Shown here: positions 49,662 through 57,909 of the stretch, one piece after another
Numbering within the stretch: the first letter of the stretch is position 1
Layout: each line of letters opens with the position of its first letter
Assembly: GCA_902799555.1 (NCBI GenBank)
Contig: CADCBB010000007.1
Coordinates: forward strand, 56,449-120,448
Source of the DNA: an uncultured Bacteroidales bacterium
GTDB taxonomy: Bacteria; Bacteroidota; Bacteroidia; Bacteroidales; Paludibacteraceae
Reading direction: 5' to 3'
Length of the DNA stretch: 64,000 nucleotides
Notes under the pieces: generated by a model
The model's input: only the letters and a program-made list of their open reading frames with translations
What the model was told of the DNA's origin: nothing
Database searches by the model: none
Program-made: the position numbers and the translations under genes

Positions 49662-50873
49662 ATGAGTTTGTGCAACAAACGAATATTAGTCGGGATAAGC
49701 GGCGGGATAGCGGCGTACAAGATCCCGGAACTGATTCGTTCGCTGGTTAAGGCGGGCGCGGAAGTAAGGGTCGCCACGACGCAGAACGCACTGCAATTCG
49801 TCACCGAGTTGACGCTGCAAACCGTTTCGGGTTGCAGCGTTTATTCCGATGTGTTTGCTGCTATCAACGCCCACGCCACGGAGCATATATCCTTGCCCGA
49901 ATGGGCAGATGCGATGATTGTGGCGCCGGCGACAGCCAACGTGTTGTGTAAGATGGCGAACGGCATCGCTGACGATGCGTTGACGACGACTATCTGTTCG
50001 TGCGTGGCTCGCAAACCGATTGTTGTGGCACCGGCGATGAACGATAAGATGTGGGAGAACCCTGCCGTGCAAAAGGCGGTAGAAACCATCCGTTCGTGGA
50101 GCAACATCCGCATCGTCGGCCCCGAAGAAGGACCTCTTGCATGCGGCGCCAACGGCAAAGGACGCATGGCGGAGATCGAAGTGCTGCAAGAAGCGATTGA
50201 GTATGCCCTGACTCCACAGACAATGACCGGTCAGCATGTACTTATCACCGCCGGCGGCACGCAGGAGAAGATTGATCCTGTGCGTTTTATCAGCAACTAC
50301 TCCACCGGCAAGATGGGTGTAGCCTTGGCGCATGCCTGCGCCCGTAGAGGTGCGCATGTGACACTCGTATGCGGAAATATATCGGTACCGGTATTTAATC
50401 CGTTTGGTCAGATTGAACGGGTGGACGCCTTGTCGGCGAAAGCAATGTACGAAGCATGTATGGCTGCCTGGCCAAAACAGGATGCGGCTATCTTATGTGC
50501 CGCTGTAGCGGATTTTGCTCCGGAACACGAAGCGGCGGAGAAAATCAAGAAACAAGAAGGGCAGACCACGCTTGAGCTGCATCTCACGATGACTCCGGAT
50601 ATCGCCAAAGCCTTAGGAGAAACCAAGCATGCCGGCCAGCGCCTGATCGGTTTTGCCTTGGAAACGGAGCATGAAAAAGAAAATGCGCTCCGTAAGATGG
50701 AGCGCAAAAATCTGAATGCTATTGTTCTTAATTCGTTGCGTGATAAAGGAGCCGGTTTTGGAACCGATACGAATCGTGTGACGATACTTCAAGCGGACGG
50801 CCTTTCAACCGAACTTCCGCTGCTCAGCAAAGCGGACGTTGCCGCGCGTATTGTTGAGACTTTATTTACTTAA
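49662..50873 (+). CDS. coaBC: Bifunctional phosphopantothenoylcysteine decarboxylase/phosphopantothenate-cysteine ligase
   Basis: 403 residues. CoaC half (about 1-180): ILVGISGGIAAYKIPELIRSL, catalytic His in HATEHISL, PAMNDKMWENPAVQ and CGANGKGRM. CoaB half (about 185-403): VLITAGGTQEKIDPVRFISNYSTGKMG and the nucleotide-binding C-terminus with LNAIVLNSL. It carries out two steps of coenzyme A synthesis. Its last 8 nt overlap convergent DUF3276, and its coding part at 50684-50706 holds the likely terminator of that gene. Confidence 0.95.
   Translation: MSLCNKRILVGISGGIAAYKIPELIRSLVKAGAEVRVATTQNALQFVTELTLQTVSGCSVYSDVFAAINAHATEHISLPEWADAMIVAPATANVLCKMANGIADDALTTTICSCVARKPIVVAPAMNDKMWENPAVQKAVETIRSWSNIRIVGPEEGPLACGANGKGRMAEIEVLQEAIEYALTPQTMTGQHVLITAGGTQEKIDPVRFISNYSTGKMGVALAHACARRGAHVTLVCGNISVPVFNPFGQIERVDALSAKAMYEACMAAWPKQDAAILCAAVADFAPEHEAAEKIKKQEGQTTLELHLTMTPDIAKALGETKHAGQRLIGFALETEHEKENALRKMERKNLNAIVLNSLRDKGAGFGTDTNRVTILQADGLSTELPLLSKADVAARIVETLFT
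50674..50706 (-). terminator. Terminator of the DUF3276 gene inside coaBC
   Basis: Minus strand TGCGCTCC, 7-nt loop, GGAGCGCA, then TTTTCTTTTTC; about 160 nt after the DUF3276 stop codon. Confidence 0.7.
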
Positions 50874-51246
50874 AAATTCCGAAGATACCTTTGCGTTTAC
50901 CGCCTTCCTCATTGGCGGCTGCTTCTGCATCTGCATCAGCCTGCTGCTCAGGCACGTACTCCTCACGCTCGGCGATCTCGCCTAACTCATTCCGTACATA
51001 CCCGATCACATCCTGCAAACCCTCCAGGAAGTGTGCAAAATCCTCCTTGTAAAGGAATAACTTATGCTTCTCAAACGAAGGAGCTTCTTCTCCCTCTGCC
51101 TGACGACGCTTGCTCTCTGTGATCGAGAGGTAAAGGTCGTTATTACGCGCTTTGCGTACGTCTAAATAATAGATTCGCTTACCTGCTTTAATGGCACGGC
51201 TGTAAACGATTTCTTGCTCACGTCTTTCGTCTTGATTCTTCTCCAT
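50866..51246 (-). CDS. DUF3276 PUR-alpha-like nucleic-acid-binding protein
   Basis: 126 residues. EIVYSRAIKAGKRIYYLDVRKARNNDLYLSITESKRR and FEKHKLFLYKEDFAHFLEGLQDVIGYV form the PUR repeat of DUF3276, known to bind single-stranded nucleic acids in Bacteroidota and spirochaete members. The tail is acidic and Ala-rich, ending KRKGIFGIFK. Single gene, convergent with coaBC and divergent from nusB. Confidence 0.9.
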   Translation of the reverse strand: MEKNQDERREQEIVYSRAIKAGKRIYYLDVRKARNNDLYLSITESKRRQAEGEEAPSFEKHKLFLYKEDFAHFLEGLQDVIGYVRNELGEIAEREEYVPEQQADADAEAAANEEGGKRKGIFGIFK

Positions 51247-51272
51247 TTTGACTCATTTTTATAAAAACTCTG

Positions 51273-51304
51273 CAAAAATACGCATTTTTTCTGATTTATG
51301 CAAA
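51273..51304 (-). promoter_or_regulatory. Promoter of the DUF3276 gene
   Basis: Minus strand TATTTTTG (51273-51280) and TTTGCATAAATC (from 51304), 20-bp spacing. Confidence 0.7.
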
Positions 51305-51329
51305 TATTTGGGTAATTTTTTTATATTTT

Positions 51330-51361
51330 TTTGCATATATGCGAGTTTTTTTGTAACTTTG
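51330..51361 (+). promoter_or_regulatory. Promoter of the nusB operon
   Basis: TTTGCATATATGC (from 51330) and TAACTTTG (51354-51361), 20 bp apart. Confidence 0.75.
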
Positions 51362-51386
51362 CGCGATTTTTAGATACAGTGACCCT

Positions 51387-52340
51387 ATGATCAATAGAAC
51401 GATGGTGCGAACACGAGTTGTCCAGACGATGTTCGCCTATTACCAAGACTCGGACAAAACGTTGCTGAGTGCCCGCAAGGAGTTGAATAAGTGTTTTGCT
51501 GACACCTATGACCTCTATTTCCTTCTGTTGGATTTTATCAACGAACTGACCGCCCACGCTCAACGCATGCTCGAAGACCAACAGGCGCGCGCACGTGCTA
51601 CCCATATGTCGTTCACGCCGAATCGCCGGTTTGTGCAAAACCGCTTGGCGCAGCAGATTTTTGACAATAATGCCTTGCGCACCCGCGTGCAAGAGCAAAA
51701 GTTGAGTTGGGAAAGCAGCCTGCAGGCGGTAAGCGATGTCTACAAACGTCTCATTGAGAGCGATTTCTACATGGAGTACATGCGTGCGCAGGAGTGCACC
51801 TATGAGGACGACAAACGCCTTTGGCGTCAAATCTTCCAATATTTGCTCGCCGGCAACGAAACGTTCTATGACGCATTGGACGAGATGGAGGTCGTGCTGG
51901 ACAAAACGAATTGGGTGACCGATGCCGATATCGTGATCAGTTATGTAATCAAGACCATCAAGCGTTTTAAAGAGAACAGTACGCCTCAGACGCCGCTTCT
52001 GGAGATGTTTGACAACGAAGATGAGATTCGTTTTGCCGAGCAGCTGTTGGAGCATGCCATCCAAGGACATGAGCAGTACGAGGTATGGATCAACTCGCAC
52101 CTGAAGGGCTGGGACGCAGATCGTATCGCGTATATGGATCGCATCATTCTGGAAGTCGCTTTGGCAGAAATCACTTCTTTCGACGAGATTGCGTTGACCA
52201 TCTCGCTCAACGAATATATCGAAATAGCCAAAGAGTATTCGGGCGATAAGAATTACATGTTCATCAACGGAATCCTGACAGAGATCTTGCGCGACATGAA
52301 GCATCAAGGTACATTACTCAAAGCAGAAACATTAAAATAA
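51387..52340 (+). CDS. nusB: Transcription antitermination factor NusB, long Bacteroidota form
   Basis: 317 residues, about twice the E. coli protein. The N-terminus MVRTRVVQTMFAYYQDSD and the C-terminal block MDRIILEVALAEITSFDEIALTISLNEYIEIAKEYSGDKNYMFINGILTEI form the NusB fold; the middle is an extra helical region found in Bacteroidota homologues. NusB joins NusE/S10 in rRNA antitermination. It heads nusB-yajC-ybbR. Confidence 0.93.
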   Translation: MINRTMVRTRVVQTMFAYYQDSDKTLLSARKELNKCFADTYDLYFLLLDFINELTAHAQRMLEDQQARARATHMSFTPNRRFVQNRLAQQIFDNNALRTRVQEQKLSWESSLQAVSDVYKRLIESDFYMEYMRAQECTYEDDKRLWRQIFQYLLAGNETFYDALDEMEVVLDKTNWVTDADIVISYVIKTIKRFKENSTPQTPLLEMFDNEDEIRFAEQLLEHAIQGHEQYEVWINSHLKGWDADRIAYMDRIILEVALAEITSFDEIALTISLNEYIEIAKEYSGDKNYMFINGILTEILRDMKHQGTLLKAETLK

Positions 52341-52352
52341 AATCATACAATT

Positions 52353-52691
52353 ATGTTAAATCTCATTTTTTTACAAGCAGCGGAAGGTGCTGCTCAGCAA
52401 GGTAGTCAATGGTCCTTCTGGATCATGATGATTTTGATTTTCGTAGTATTCTATTTCTTCATGATTCGTCCTCAGACCAAGAAGCAGAAAGAGTTACAGG
52501 CGCAACGCGACGCCATGAAGAAAGGCGATAAGGTTGTTACCGCAGGTGGTATCTACGGCGAGATCAAGGAAGTGCAAGAGAATGCTTTCATCATCACAAT
52601 CGCCAAGGAAGTGACCATCAAGGTGGCTAAAGAGAGCGTCTTTGCGGATGCTTCCGACGCTGCAGAGCAAGCAGCTGCTGACAAGAAGTAA
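52353..52691 (+). CDS. yajC: Preprotein translocase subunit YajC
   Basis: 112 residues. One membrane helix (about 21-43: WSFWIMMILIFVVFYFFMIRPQTKKQKE) followed by GDKVVTAGGIYGEIKEVQENAFIITIAKEVTIKVAKESV, the YajC signature. Accessory subunit of the Sec translocon with SecDF. Confidence 0.95.
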   Translation: MLNLIFLQAAEGAAQQGSQWSFWIMMILIFVVFYFFMIRPQTKKQKELQAQRDAMKKGDKVVTAGGIYGEIKEVQENAFIITIAKEVTIKVAKESVFADASDAAEQAAADKK

Positions 52692-52694
52692 AAA

Positions 52695-53612
52695 GTGGTG
52701 AAAAAGGACATCCTGACTTTTCTGTTGTTCGTCGTATTGGCGGCCTGTATTTGGTACGGCCATGCGATGCAGTCGGTGCGTAACACGCGCGTGCCTGTTT
52801 CCATACATTATACAGGCAAGCCAGGTACGATCGGCTTGGGAGAGCCGGGCCTTCCGGACACAGTGATGGTCGTCATTCGCGATGCCGGTAGTAGATTGAA
52901 TACTTATCACCGCGAGCCCCTTCGCCTTACCATCGACCTCAGACAATATATCCACGGTGAGAAAGGTACGATCCACGTACCGGCCGACGCTTTGCGACGC
53001 AGTATAAGCGACCTGCTGCAGGGAACAAGTAGTCTCATCGCCACCACCCCGGACGAGATCTCTTGTCCGTATTTTACGGAGCAGGAGCGTACCGTACAAC
53101 TGGCGTTAAAGGGTTCGTTGACCCCGGCTGCTGAGTATCAGTTTGTGGAGCAACCGAGATTGAGTCGTAAGACCATTAAGATCTATGGGCAAGATAAGAC
53201 GATCAACGCGATCGACACCATCTATACCCAAGCGGTAGCTTTGAGCAATCTAATGGACACGACCAATATACAGGTAGCTTTGGCATTACCGACCGGAGTT
53301 CGTGCCGAGTCAGACAGCGTGAATCTATATATTCTGGCGGAGCGGTTTACGGAGAAGAAATTTATCCTGCCTATTCATGCTGTCGGTGTACCCGAGGGCT
53401 ATCACTTGCATCTCTTCCCGCAAACGGTCGAAGTATACGTACGCGTAGGGATGAGTCATTTCGCCCAAGTGCAACCCGAAGATATACACGTCAGATGCGT
53501 CTATTCGCCGGAAAGGGTGGACAAACTGGATGTCGAACTGAACTATAAAAATCCTGCCATCACATCGGCTTGGGCGTATCCCGGCGTGGTGGAATATATT
53601 TTAGAACAATGA
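52695..53612 (+). CDS. YbbR-like domain protein
   Basis: About 305 residues starting at GTG 52695 or GTG 52698 (no ATG nearby), with an N-terminal membrane anchor (DILTFLLFVVLAACIWYG). The periplasmic part shows YbbR-like beta modules (RVPVSIHYTGKPG ... PVHAVGVPEGY-like LPIHAVGVPEGYHLHLFPQTVEVYVRV). In Bacteroidota this gene follows nusB-yajC and normally precedes coaE; here a DegT aminotransferase gene follows with a 4-nt overlap. Relation to CdaR-type regulation of cyclic di-AMP is not shown. Confidence 0.85.
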   Translation: MVKKDILTFLLFVVLAACIWYGHAMQSVRNTRVPVSIHYTGKPGTIGLGEPGLPDTVMVVIRDAGSRLNTYHREPLRLTIDLRQYIHGEKGTIHVPADALRRSISDLLQGTSSLIATTPDEISCPYFTEQERTVQLALKGSLTPAAEYQFVEQPRLSRKTIKIYGQDKTINAIDTIYTQAVALSNLMDTTNIQVALALPTGVRAESDSVNLYILAERFTEKKFILPIHAVGVPEGYHLHLFPQTVEVYVRVGMSHFAQVQPEDIHVRCVYSPERVDKLDVELNYKNPAITSAWAYPGVVEYILEQ

Positions 53613-54769
53613 AAAACGAAGTTAATCGTGGCCTTGCGCCTAAGAAAAAGATACAAATGGTGGACCTGCAGTCGCAGTATGCGAAGATCAAGAACGAGAT
53701 CGATGCAGGTATACAGGAAGTGATTGATTCGGCTGCTTTTATCAAAGGACCTAAAGTAGCGGAGTTTCAGGCGCACTTAGAGGCCTACACCGGCGCCAAA
53801 CATGTGATCAACGTAGGTAACGGTACAGACGCCTTGCAGATCGCCCTGATGGGTTTGGGTCTGAAGCCGGGCGATGAGGTCATTACGCCGACTTTCACTT
53901 TCATTGCTACCGCCGAAGTGGTAGCGCTCTTAGGTCTGACGCCGGTAGTGGTTGACGTAGACTGGAATACGATGAATATGGATATCGAGTCCGTGCGTCG
54001 CGCCATCACGCCTCGTACCAAAGCGATCGTGCCGGTGCACCTCTTCGGTCAATGCGCCGACATGGAAGCGATCATGGCTTTGGCGAACGAGCATCATCTG
54101 TATGTAGTAGAGGATGCCTGTCAGGCGATAGGAGCCCAATTCACCTTCTCTAACGGAGAAACCAAGCAGGCCGGAACAATCGGTCATATCGGTTGCACCT
54201 CTTTCTTCCCCTCGAAGAACCTCGGTTGCTACGGCGACGGCGGCGCTATCTTCACCAACGACGATGCTTTGGCTGATCGCATGCGTGCGATCGCGAACCA
54301 CGGCTGTCATGTGCGTTATCACCATGACGAAGTGGGTGTCAACAGCCGTTTGGATTCGATCCAAGCCGCTATTCTGGATGCAAAACTGCCGCATCTGAAC
54401 GACTATATCGCAGCGCGTCAACGCGCGGCAGCTTTCTATGACGAAGCATTTAAAAACAACGATAAGTTGCTCATTCCGGGTCGTCAAGCGCACTCGACGC
54501 ATGTGTTCCATCAATACACGCTGCGCGTGATAGGAGCGGATCGCGATGCGTTGCGCGAAGGGCTGGCTGAACGCGGTATTCCGGCAATGATTTATTATCC
54601 CGTTCCGCTGCACCAACAGAAAGCATACCTCGATCCCCGTTATAAAGACGGAGACTTCCCTGTTGCCGAAAAACTGGCTGCATGTGTGCTGTCCTTACCG
54701 ATGCATACAGAGTTGGACAATGAGCAACTTGAATACATTGTAAGCAATGTACTTGAATTGCTCCGTTAA
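53609..54769 (+). CDS. DegT/DnrJ/EryC1/StrS family PLP aminotransferase
   Basis: 386 residues from ATG 53609 (MKNEVNRGLAPKKKIQMVDLQSQYAKIKNEID), overlapping the ybbR-like stop by 4 nt. Core: HVINVGNGTDALQIALMGLGLKPGDEVI, VPVHLFGQCADMEAI, VVEDACQAIGA, the PLP lysine in CTSFFPSKNLGCYGDGGAIFTND (near residue 202) and GVNSRLDSIQAAILDAKL. Such sugar aminotransferases make amino sugars for lipopolysaccharide or glycans. No other sugar genes are adjacent, so the substrate is open; WbpE/PglE-like function is possible. Confidence 0.9.
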   Translation: MKNEVNRGLAPKKKIQMVDLQSQYAKIKNEIDAGIQEVIDSAAFIKGPKVAEFQAHLEAYTGAKHVINVGNGTDALQIALMGLGLKPGDEVITPTFTFIATAEVVALLGLTPVVVDVDWNTMNMDIESVRRAITPRTKAIVPVHLFGQCADMEAIMALANEHHLYVVEDACQAIGAQFTFSNGETKQAGTIGHIGCTSFFPSKNLGCYGDGGAIFTNDDALADRMRAIANHGCHVRYHHDEVGVNSRLDSIQAAILDAKLPHLNDYIAARQRAAAFYDEAFKNNDKLLIPGRQAHSTHVFHQYTLRVIGADRDALREGLAERGIPAMIYYPVPLHQQKAYLDPRYKDGDFPVAEKLAACVLSLPMHTELDNEQLEYIVSNVLELLR

Positions 54770-54786
54770 ACCGTTAAAGCATTAAA
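54763..54786. repeat. 8-bp tandem repeat (CCGTTAAA x2, GCATTAAA) before rpoN
   Basis: It starts in the last codons of the aminotransferase gene, includes its stop codon and ends 5 nt before the rpoN ATG. Confidence 0.8.
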
Positions 54787-54791
54787 TAGTT

Positions 54792-56306
54792 ATGCAATCT
54801 ATCGGACTAAGTCAATCGCTCACGCAGACGACCAAGTTGACGCCTACGCAGATTCAAGTCATTCGCATGCTTGAACTGCCGTCTATTGAGTTATGCCAAC
54901 GTATCAACGAAGAGTTGCAGGAGAACCCTGCCTTGGAGGAAGGTCCTGAAAGCGCAGGAGAAGAGGGGAAGAACGGCATAGAGGGAGATGAGTTCGATGA
55001 TAACTACATGCCGGACGATGGATACGATGACGGCCGTCAACGTGATCCGTTGCAGAACGATGAGTTCAACTACGAGCAGTACATATCTGACGACGAGACA
55101 CCGAGTTATATGCTGCAGCCCCAATATAGCGGGGCGGACGAAGACCGGCGTGAAGTGCCGATCATCGGTGGAAGCAGTATGATCGAAGAACTCAAATCGC
55201 AGATCTACCTCACGAAAATGACCAAGCCTCAGCGGCATATCGCCAAGTGGGTTTTAGGTAATATTGACGATGACGGCTATCTGCGTCGCACGACCGAGCA
55301 ACTCGTGGACGATCTGATGTTCCAAGAGCAGATTACGGTCTCCGATGCCGAGATGGAGGATATCGTTCGTCAGATCAAGCAGTTTGACCCTCCCGGCATC
55401 GCCAGCGCGAACTTGCAAGAGTGCTTGCTCAGGCAATTGGAAGTGAAGATGGAAGAAAAATCCACTCCTGCTATCGAGTTGGCGTACCGAATCCTCAAAG
55501 AACATTTTGAGGCATTCTCCAAGCATCATTTTGATAAGATCCAACAGCGTTTGGACTGCTCGGAGGAGGAGTTTCAGGCCGCCGTTCAGGAGATCGTACA
55601 TCTGAATCAGAAGCCGGCCAATGCCATTAGCGGCAATATCTACGAGACCCAACGGGAGACGATCATTCCGGATTTCTTCATCGAAGAACGGGACGAGGAG
55701 TTGTATGTGGTGCTCAACACAGGCGATATCCCGGAACTGCATGTGAGCCGGGAGTATAGTGCGATGCTGGATCAGTATAGCGCGATGCCGAAGAACAAAG
55801 AAAGTCGTCAAGCGGCTACTTTTATTCGTCAGCGCCTAAATTCCGCCAAGAGTTTTATCGATGCCATCCAGCAACGCAATGAGACGCTGATGCGCACCAT
55901 GACGGCTATCCTTCAGGCGCAGTATGACTTCTTCCTGGACGGCGAAGAGACAAGTCTCAAGCCGATGATTCTGCAGGACATAGCAGACAAGACCGGATAC
56001 GATGTATCCACCATCTCGCGTGTGAGCAACAGTAAGTATGTCCAGACGCGCTTCGGTATCTATCCGCTCAAGTATTTCTTCTCCGAAGCCATGACCAATA
56101 TGGACGGCGACGAAGTATCTACGCGAGAAATCAAGAAGATCTTGCAGGAGTTAGTGGACAGTGAAGACAAGTCGAATCCGTTAACCGATGAGCAGTTAGT
56201 GGAGTTGATGAAAACGCACGGCTACACCATCGCACGCCGTACGATCGCCAAATACAGAGACTTATTAGGTATTCCGGTAGCGCGCTTACGTAAAGCCCTT
56301 CTATGA
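54792..56306 (+). CDS. rpoN: RNA polymerase sigma-54 factor
   Basis: 504 residues. Region I (about 1-55) is Gln/Leu-rich (QSLTQTTKLTPTQIQVIRMLELPSIELCQRINEELQENPALEE), followed by an acidic region II, the core-binding region and the C-terminal RpoN box (GYTIARRTIAKYRDLLGIPVARLRKALL). It directs polymerase to -24/-12 promoters with AAA+ activators, none of which are in the window. The stop overlaps the next start by 4 nt. Confidence 0.96.
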   Translation: MQSIGLSQSLTQTTKLTPTQIQVIRMLELPSIELCQRINEELQENPALEEGPESAGEEGKNGIEGDEFDDNYMPDDGYDDGRQRDPLQNDEFNYEQYISDDETPSYMLQPQYSGADEDRREVPIIGGSSMIEELKSQIYLTKMTKPQRHIAKWVLGNIDDDGYLRRTTEQLVDDLMFQEQITVSDAEMEDIVRQIKQFDPPGIASANLQECLLRQLEVKMEEKSTPAIELAYRILKEHFEAFSKHHFDKIQQRLDCSEEEFQAAVQEIVHLNQKPANAISGNIYETQRETIIPDFFIEERDEELYVVLNTGDIPELHVSREYSAMLDQYSAMPKNKESRQAATFIRQRLNSAKSFIDAIQQRNETLMRTMTAILQAQYDFFLDGEETSLKPMILQDIADKTGYDVSTISRVSNSKYVQTRFGIYPLKYFFSEAMTNMDGDEVSTREIKKILQELVDSEDKSNPLTDEQLVELMKTHGYTIARRTIAKYRDLLGIPVARLRKALL

Positions 56307-56944
56307 ATCGATTTGCAGACATAGTAGCGAAGATATTAAGCGTCGTACTCTACCCGCTTTTTGTGCCCACCTACGGAATTTCTCTTTTCTGTTACGCGTA
56401 CAGCCTCCATGTAGCGCCGATGGATATCCGGTGGATACTCATCGCGATCATCGGTACGTTCCTACTCACCTGCGTTTTACCCATCACCGCCATCTGGATT
56501 ATGATGCGTCGCGGAGAAGTGAAGGACCTTCAGATCGAAGACGCGAACGAACGTACGATGCCCTATCTCTATGCCTTCATGGGTTTTGCTTTCTGGGCGT
56601 ACCTTTTGGTAGCCATCCTGCATGCGCCGCTATTCCTTTCCTATATCGCTATCGGCGCGACGATAGCGATCGGCATTGTGGCGACCGTGAATAGATGGTG
56701 GAAGATCAGCGCCCATCTGACGGGTTTGGGTGGTTTGGTAGGCAGCCTTTTCTGTTACTGCATCGGTATAGGCGCTATCCCGACGATCGGCACGATGGTG
56801 TTATGGTTCAGTCTGTCACTTATCCTAATGATCGCACGGATCATTCTCCATGCCCATACGCCGGCACAAGTATGTGCGGGATGGTTAGTGGGTTTGGCTT
56901 GCACCGCCCTGCCCTATTGTATCGTAAGTTTATGCGCAAGATAA
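56303..56944 (+). CDS. Multi-pass membrane protein, remnant PAP2-like
   Basis: 213 residues with about six membrane helices. NRWWKISAHLTGLGGLVGS and ARIILHAHTPAQVCAGWLVG stand where PAP2 phosphatases have SGH and SRxxxxxHxxxD, but the catalytic arginine-histidine set is incomplete, so phosphatase activity is doubtful. Coupled to rpoN in front (ATGA) and to DUF4105 behind (13-nt overlap). Envelope lipid role possible. Confidence 0.7.
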   Translation: MNRFADIVAKILSVVLYPLFVPTYGISLFCYAYSLHVAPMDIRWILIAIIGTFLLTCVLPITAIWIMMRRGEVKDLQIEDANERTMPYLYAFMGFAFWAYLLVAILHAPLFLSYIAIGATIAIGIVATVNRWWKISAHLTGLGGLVGSLFCYCIGIGAIPTIGTMVLWFSLSLILMIARIILHAHTPAQVCAGWLVGLACTALPYCIVSLCAR

Positions 56945-57909
56945 TACTGACATATATGTTGCTGCTGGCGCTGAGTCTCAGTGCCGGTACGCTGAGTGAC
57001 CAAGCACGTATCTCGCTGCTCACTTGTACACCGGGTGAAGAGTTGTATGCCCGTTATGGTCACACAGCGATACGAGTATGCGACACGGTGCAGGACATCG
57101 ATATCGTGTTCAACTACGGTATCTTTGATTTCAACACGGATCATTTCTACTGGAAGTTTGTCAAAGGCGAGACCTGGTACGAGTTGGGCGCCAGTCCTTA
57201 CTGGTGGTTCATGCGCGAGTATGAAGAGACGCAGCGACCGGTGTATGAGCAGGTGCTGAACTTGGATTCAACCCAACGCGAGGCAATTTGGCAAGCCTTG
57301 GTCGTCAACTATCAACCCGAAAACCGGCAGTACCTCTATAATTTTGTCTTTGACAATTGCGCAACACGACCTTTTGTGTTGTTCGAGCAAGCCTTAGGTG
57401 ACAGCATTGTCTCGCCTTATACCGGCTATACCGGCGTAAGTTACCGGCGCTTTATCCGGCACTATACGCCACAAGGTTCGTGGGCTGATTTCGGTATCAA
57501 CTTGCTCTTCGGTCCAAGAGCCGACCAGCCGATGAATAACAGACAGCGTTTGTTCCTGCCGGAAGAGCTGATGCGGTATATGAGTCAGGCGCACCATGGG
57601 AGTACACCTATGATCTCTTCCGAACAGATCGGTGCTTTTGCTATTCAACCCGTTCCATGGTACAAGACCTGGTATTTCGGGCTCGTTCTTTATTTTATAG
57701 CACTCTGCCTTATCAGCCTCTACGACCGAAAGCGTCAACGCTGGTCATGGGGCATTGAGTTGGCGATCGGCATTCCTTATGCCCTGCTGCTTATTATTGT
57801 CACTTTCCTAACCTTCTTCTCCTGCCATCCTTTAGTTGGTTTCGGCTGGAGACTTTTAATCCTTCCTTTGACACATCTATGCGCACGATTCATTTATATA
57901 TTACGTTGA
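56932..57909 (+). CDS. DUF4105 membrane protein
   Basis: 325 residues from ATG 56932 (MRKIILTYMLLLALSLSAGT, signal peptide). DUF4105 core: SLLTCTPGEELYARYGHTAIRVCD, FNYGIFDFNTDHFYWKFVKGETWYELG and the nucleophile-like NFVFDNCATRPFVLFEQALG, all periplasmic; His and Cys in conserved positions recall NlpC/P60-like folds. The C-terminal third has three to four membrane helices. Overlaps both neighbours. Function unknown. Confidence 0.87.
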   Translation: MRKIILTYMLLLALSLSAGTLSDQARISLLTCTPGEELYARYGHTAIRVCDTVQDIDIVFNYGIFDFNTDHFYWKFVKGETWYELGASPYWWFMREYEETQRPVYEQVLNLDSTQREAIWQALVVNYQPENRQYLYNFVFDNCATRPFVLFEQALGDSIVSPYTGYTGVSYRRFIRHYTPQGSWADFGINLLFGPRADQPMNNRQRLFLPEELMRYMSQAHHGSTPMISSEQIGAFAIQPVPWYKTWYFGLVLYFIALCLISLYDRKRQRWSWGIELAIGIPYALLLIIVTFLTFFSCHPLVGFGWRLLILPLTHLCARFIYILR

